DNA from: CAZJRB01 sp964547995
GTDB taxonomy: Bacteria > Planctomycetota > Planctomycetia > Pirellulales > Thermoguttaceae
NCBI GenBank assembly: GCA_964547995.1
Contig: CAZJRB010000086.1
Coordinates: 1-33,971, forward strand
Direction of reading: 5' to 3'
DNA: 33,971 bases
A program made the position numbers and the translations under genes. This document shows positions 33,901-33,971 of this stretch, piece after piece. Numbering within the stretch: the stretch's first letter is position 1; each line of letters begins with the position of its first letter. The notes under the pieces were generated by a model. The model worked only from the letters and a program-made list of their open reading frames with translations, was not told the DNA's origin and searched no databases.

Positions 33901-33971
33901 CGGAGGCGACCTTCATTACAGCTTTGTGGGCGACGGATCGGACACGGCCTCCTGGAGTTTCATCGTCGTCC
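30968..33971 (+). CDS. Large exported protein with LEPR-XLL motif, ELWxxDGTxxGT repeats, GEVED and SdrD-B-like domains (cut by window end)
   Basis: The frame is open from ATG 30968 (AGGAGG 7 bp upstream) to the window end, at least 1001 residues. The basic N-terminus carries KLEPLEDRRLLSV (about 33-45), the planctomycete N-terminal motif of giant exported proteins. Eight ELWxSDGTxxGTxxVK units follow, starting at 31211, 31355, 31514, 31658, 31802, 31946, 32090 and 32234. Spacing is 48 codons except one of 53, and a degenerate ninth (ELWAILD) lies at 32363. They probably form a beta-propeller. Next come a DFGDAPDSYGT...GEVEDYIVEV module (about 475-635), an SdrD-B/carboxypeptidase-like Ig module (IHGQKWDDLNGNGQRDLDEPG, about 640-740), a domain without a clear match, and the start of a golvesin-type module (IDDGDAGFGTTGDWYPYSG). 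Likely a cell-surface or secreted adhesion protein. Confidence 0.93.
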   Translation, partial: MRNRVHRLRSPSVAKGLADNRCARPKARRLKLEPLEDRRLLSVGPFMVKDINPGAGFGQPYEMTDVDGTVYFRANDGTTGVELWKSDGTAAGTVLVKDIYPGSADSVPVNLADVNGTLYFAANDGTNGVELWTSNGTAAGTVLVKNINPGSADSVVVDPNRNTFADVNGTFYFTADDGTNGAELWRSDGTAAGTFMVKDICPGGTGSNPWYLTNVGGTLFFRADDGTNGTELWKSDGSAAGTVMVKDIQLGAGDANPASLTDVNGTLFFGANLTTYGSELWKSDGTESGTVMVKDINPNMNSSGPYYPANVNGTLYFGANDGTNGLELWKSDGTEAGTVMVKNISPGSGNSNPEHLTNVNGTLYFRADDGTNGIELWKSDGTAGGTVLVKDIWAGSNHSTPFYLTGVNGILYFTAAADGSYGDLWKSDGTEAGTVMVASFTSAVDELTNVDGTLYFKANDGSHGPELWAILDQDADFGDAPDSYGTLLANDGAWHTIVPGYCLGSFIDAEPDGQPDPTALGDDDNGIDDADGVTLDSPIVPGQTAWFSVYVTDDSALGAVLNAWIDLDHSGTWDAGEQILVNQPAVAGSNEFSVPVPALALTGPTCARFRLNSVSGLGPGGAADDGEVEDYIVEVVEAGLDSTIHGQKWDDLNGNGQRDLDEPGLDGVTVNLLDANSLALIDTCVTTSVDYDGTPGIDAFTEQGLYKFENVPVGKYRIVEVPGGRTQTFPPEDLSYGITISENGQQVGYWPAEAPVSAGPGPDWVGASSAGNDEFFSVMQVMLDLPSPTFDGVPDEVLYLAGDTLIARGAPSGDPAVVNTEIVEMELLSESATLGRVTVYAGDGVADLANSGELYSEGGITQLSSDPPYPAESFFDVFIEVELPDAGLRLWSGSAIHLDSEILQHPHYGAMYEFSSAPVPLYDTLGQEQARVLDATFVPVSGPDFGNFVTPSPTQIIDDGDAGFGTTGDWYPYSGLGSGGDLHYSFVGDGSDTASWSFIVV

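Overview
The window looks like a chromosomal piece of a planctomycete (Planctomycetota, Pirellulales-like). The support is several hallmarks together: two secreted Cys-type sulfatases, a Tat-exported Gfo/Idh/MocA oxidoreductase, a YVTN-propeller/cytochrome c protein, fragments of DUF1593 and DUF1501 proteins, an ISKra4 remnant, and a giant protein that starts with the planctomycete N-terminal LEPLEDRRLL motif and continues into ELWxxDGTxxGT repeats. This is inferred from gene content; there is no rRNA here to place it.

Layout. 94-6391 (minus): a sulfatase and an SGLT-type sodium/solute symporter in tandem, then a membrane-anchored Ig-like/transglutaminase-like protein with its own candidate promoter. 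6931-7923 (plus): an orphan gas-vesicle GvpL/GvpF-like gene and a tiny ORF with a strong ribosome binding site. 8025-12985: a Gfo/Idh/MocA oxidoreductase (minus), then a second sulfatase and a sialate-O-acetylesterase-like enzyme (plus). 13197-14272: a broken ISKra4 transposase abutting a 3'-truncated BrnT-like gene. 14334-18831 (minus): a YVTN/c-type cytochrome gene coupled to a GH42-like glycosidase. 18955-19767 (plus): a secreted alpha/beta hydrolase.

19825-21294 is a degraded integration site. It holds a DUF1593 remnant, two different tyrosine-recombinase tails, a small membrane-protein gene that runs into one of them, and an intact tRNA-Lys(CTT) whose 3' end is the end of the integrase reading frame. 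21419-27755 is a lipid/amino-acid oxidation block: a GAF/sigma-54 activator diverges from etfB, etfA and a long acyl-CoA dehydrogenase. 27851-30226 is a GH127 beta-L-arabinofuranosidase-like enzyme. 30968 to the window end is the start of the large surface/secreted repeat protein.

Functionally, most intact genes serve extracellular polysaccharide breakdown: desulfation, deacetylation, glycosidic cleavage and sugar uptake, with the ETF/acyl-CoA dehydrogenase group feeding electrons to respiration. Intergenic space is full of short palindromic repeats. Some recur within the window, one sits between etfB and etfA, and one lies inside a signal-peptide coding region. I see no CRISPR array, no rRNA and no complete mobile element. 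No clearly new multi-gene system is evident; the most unusual material is the repeat elements, the scrambled tRNA-Lys site and the orphan gvp gene.
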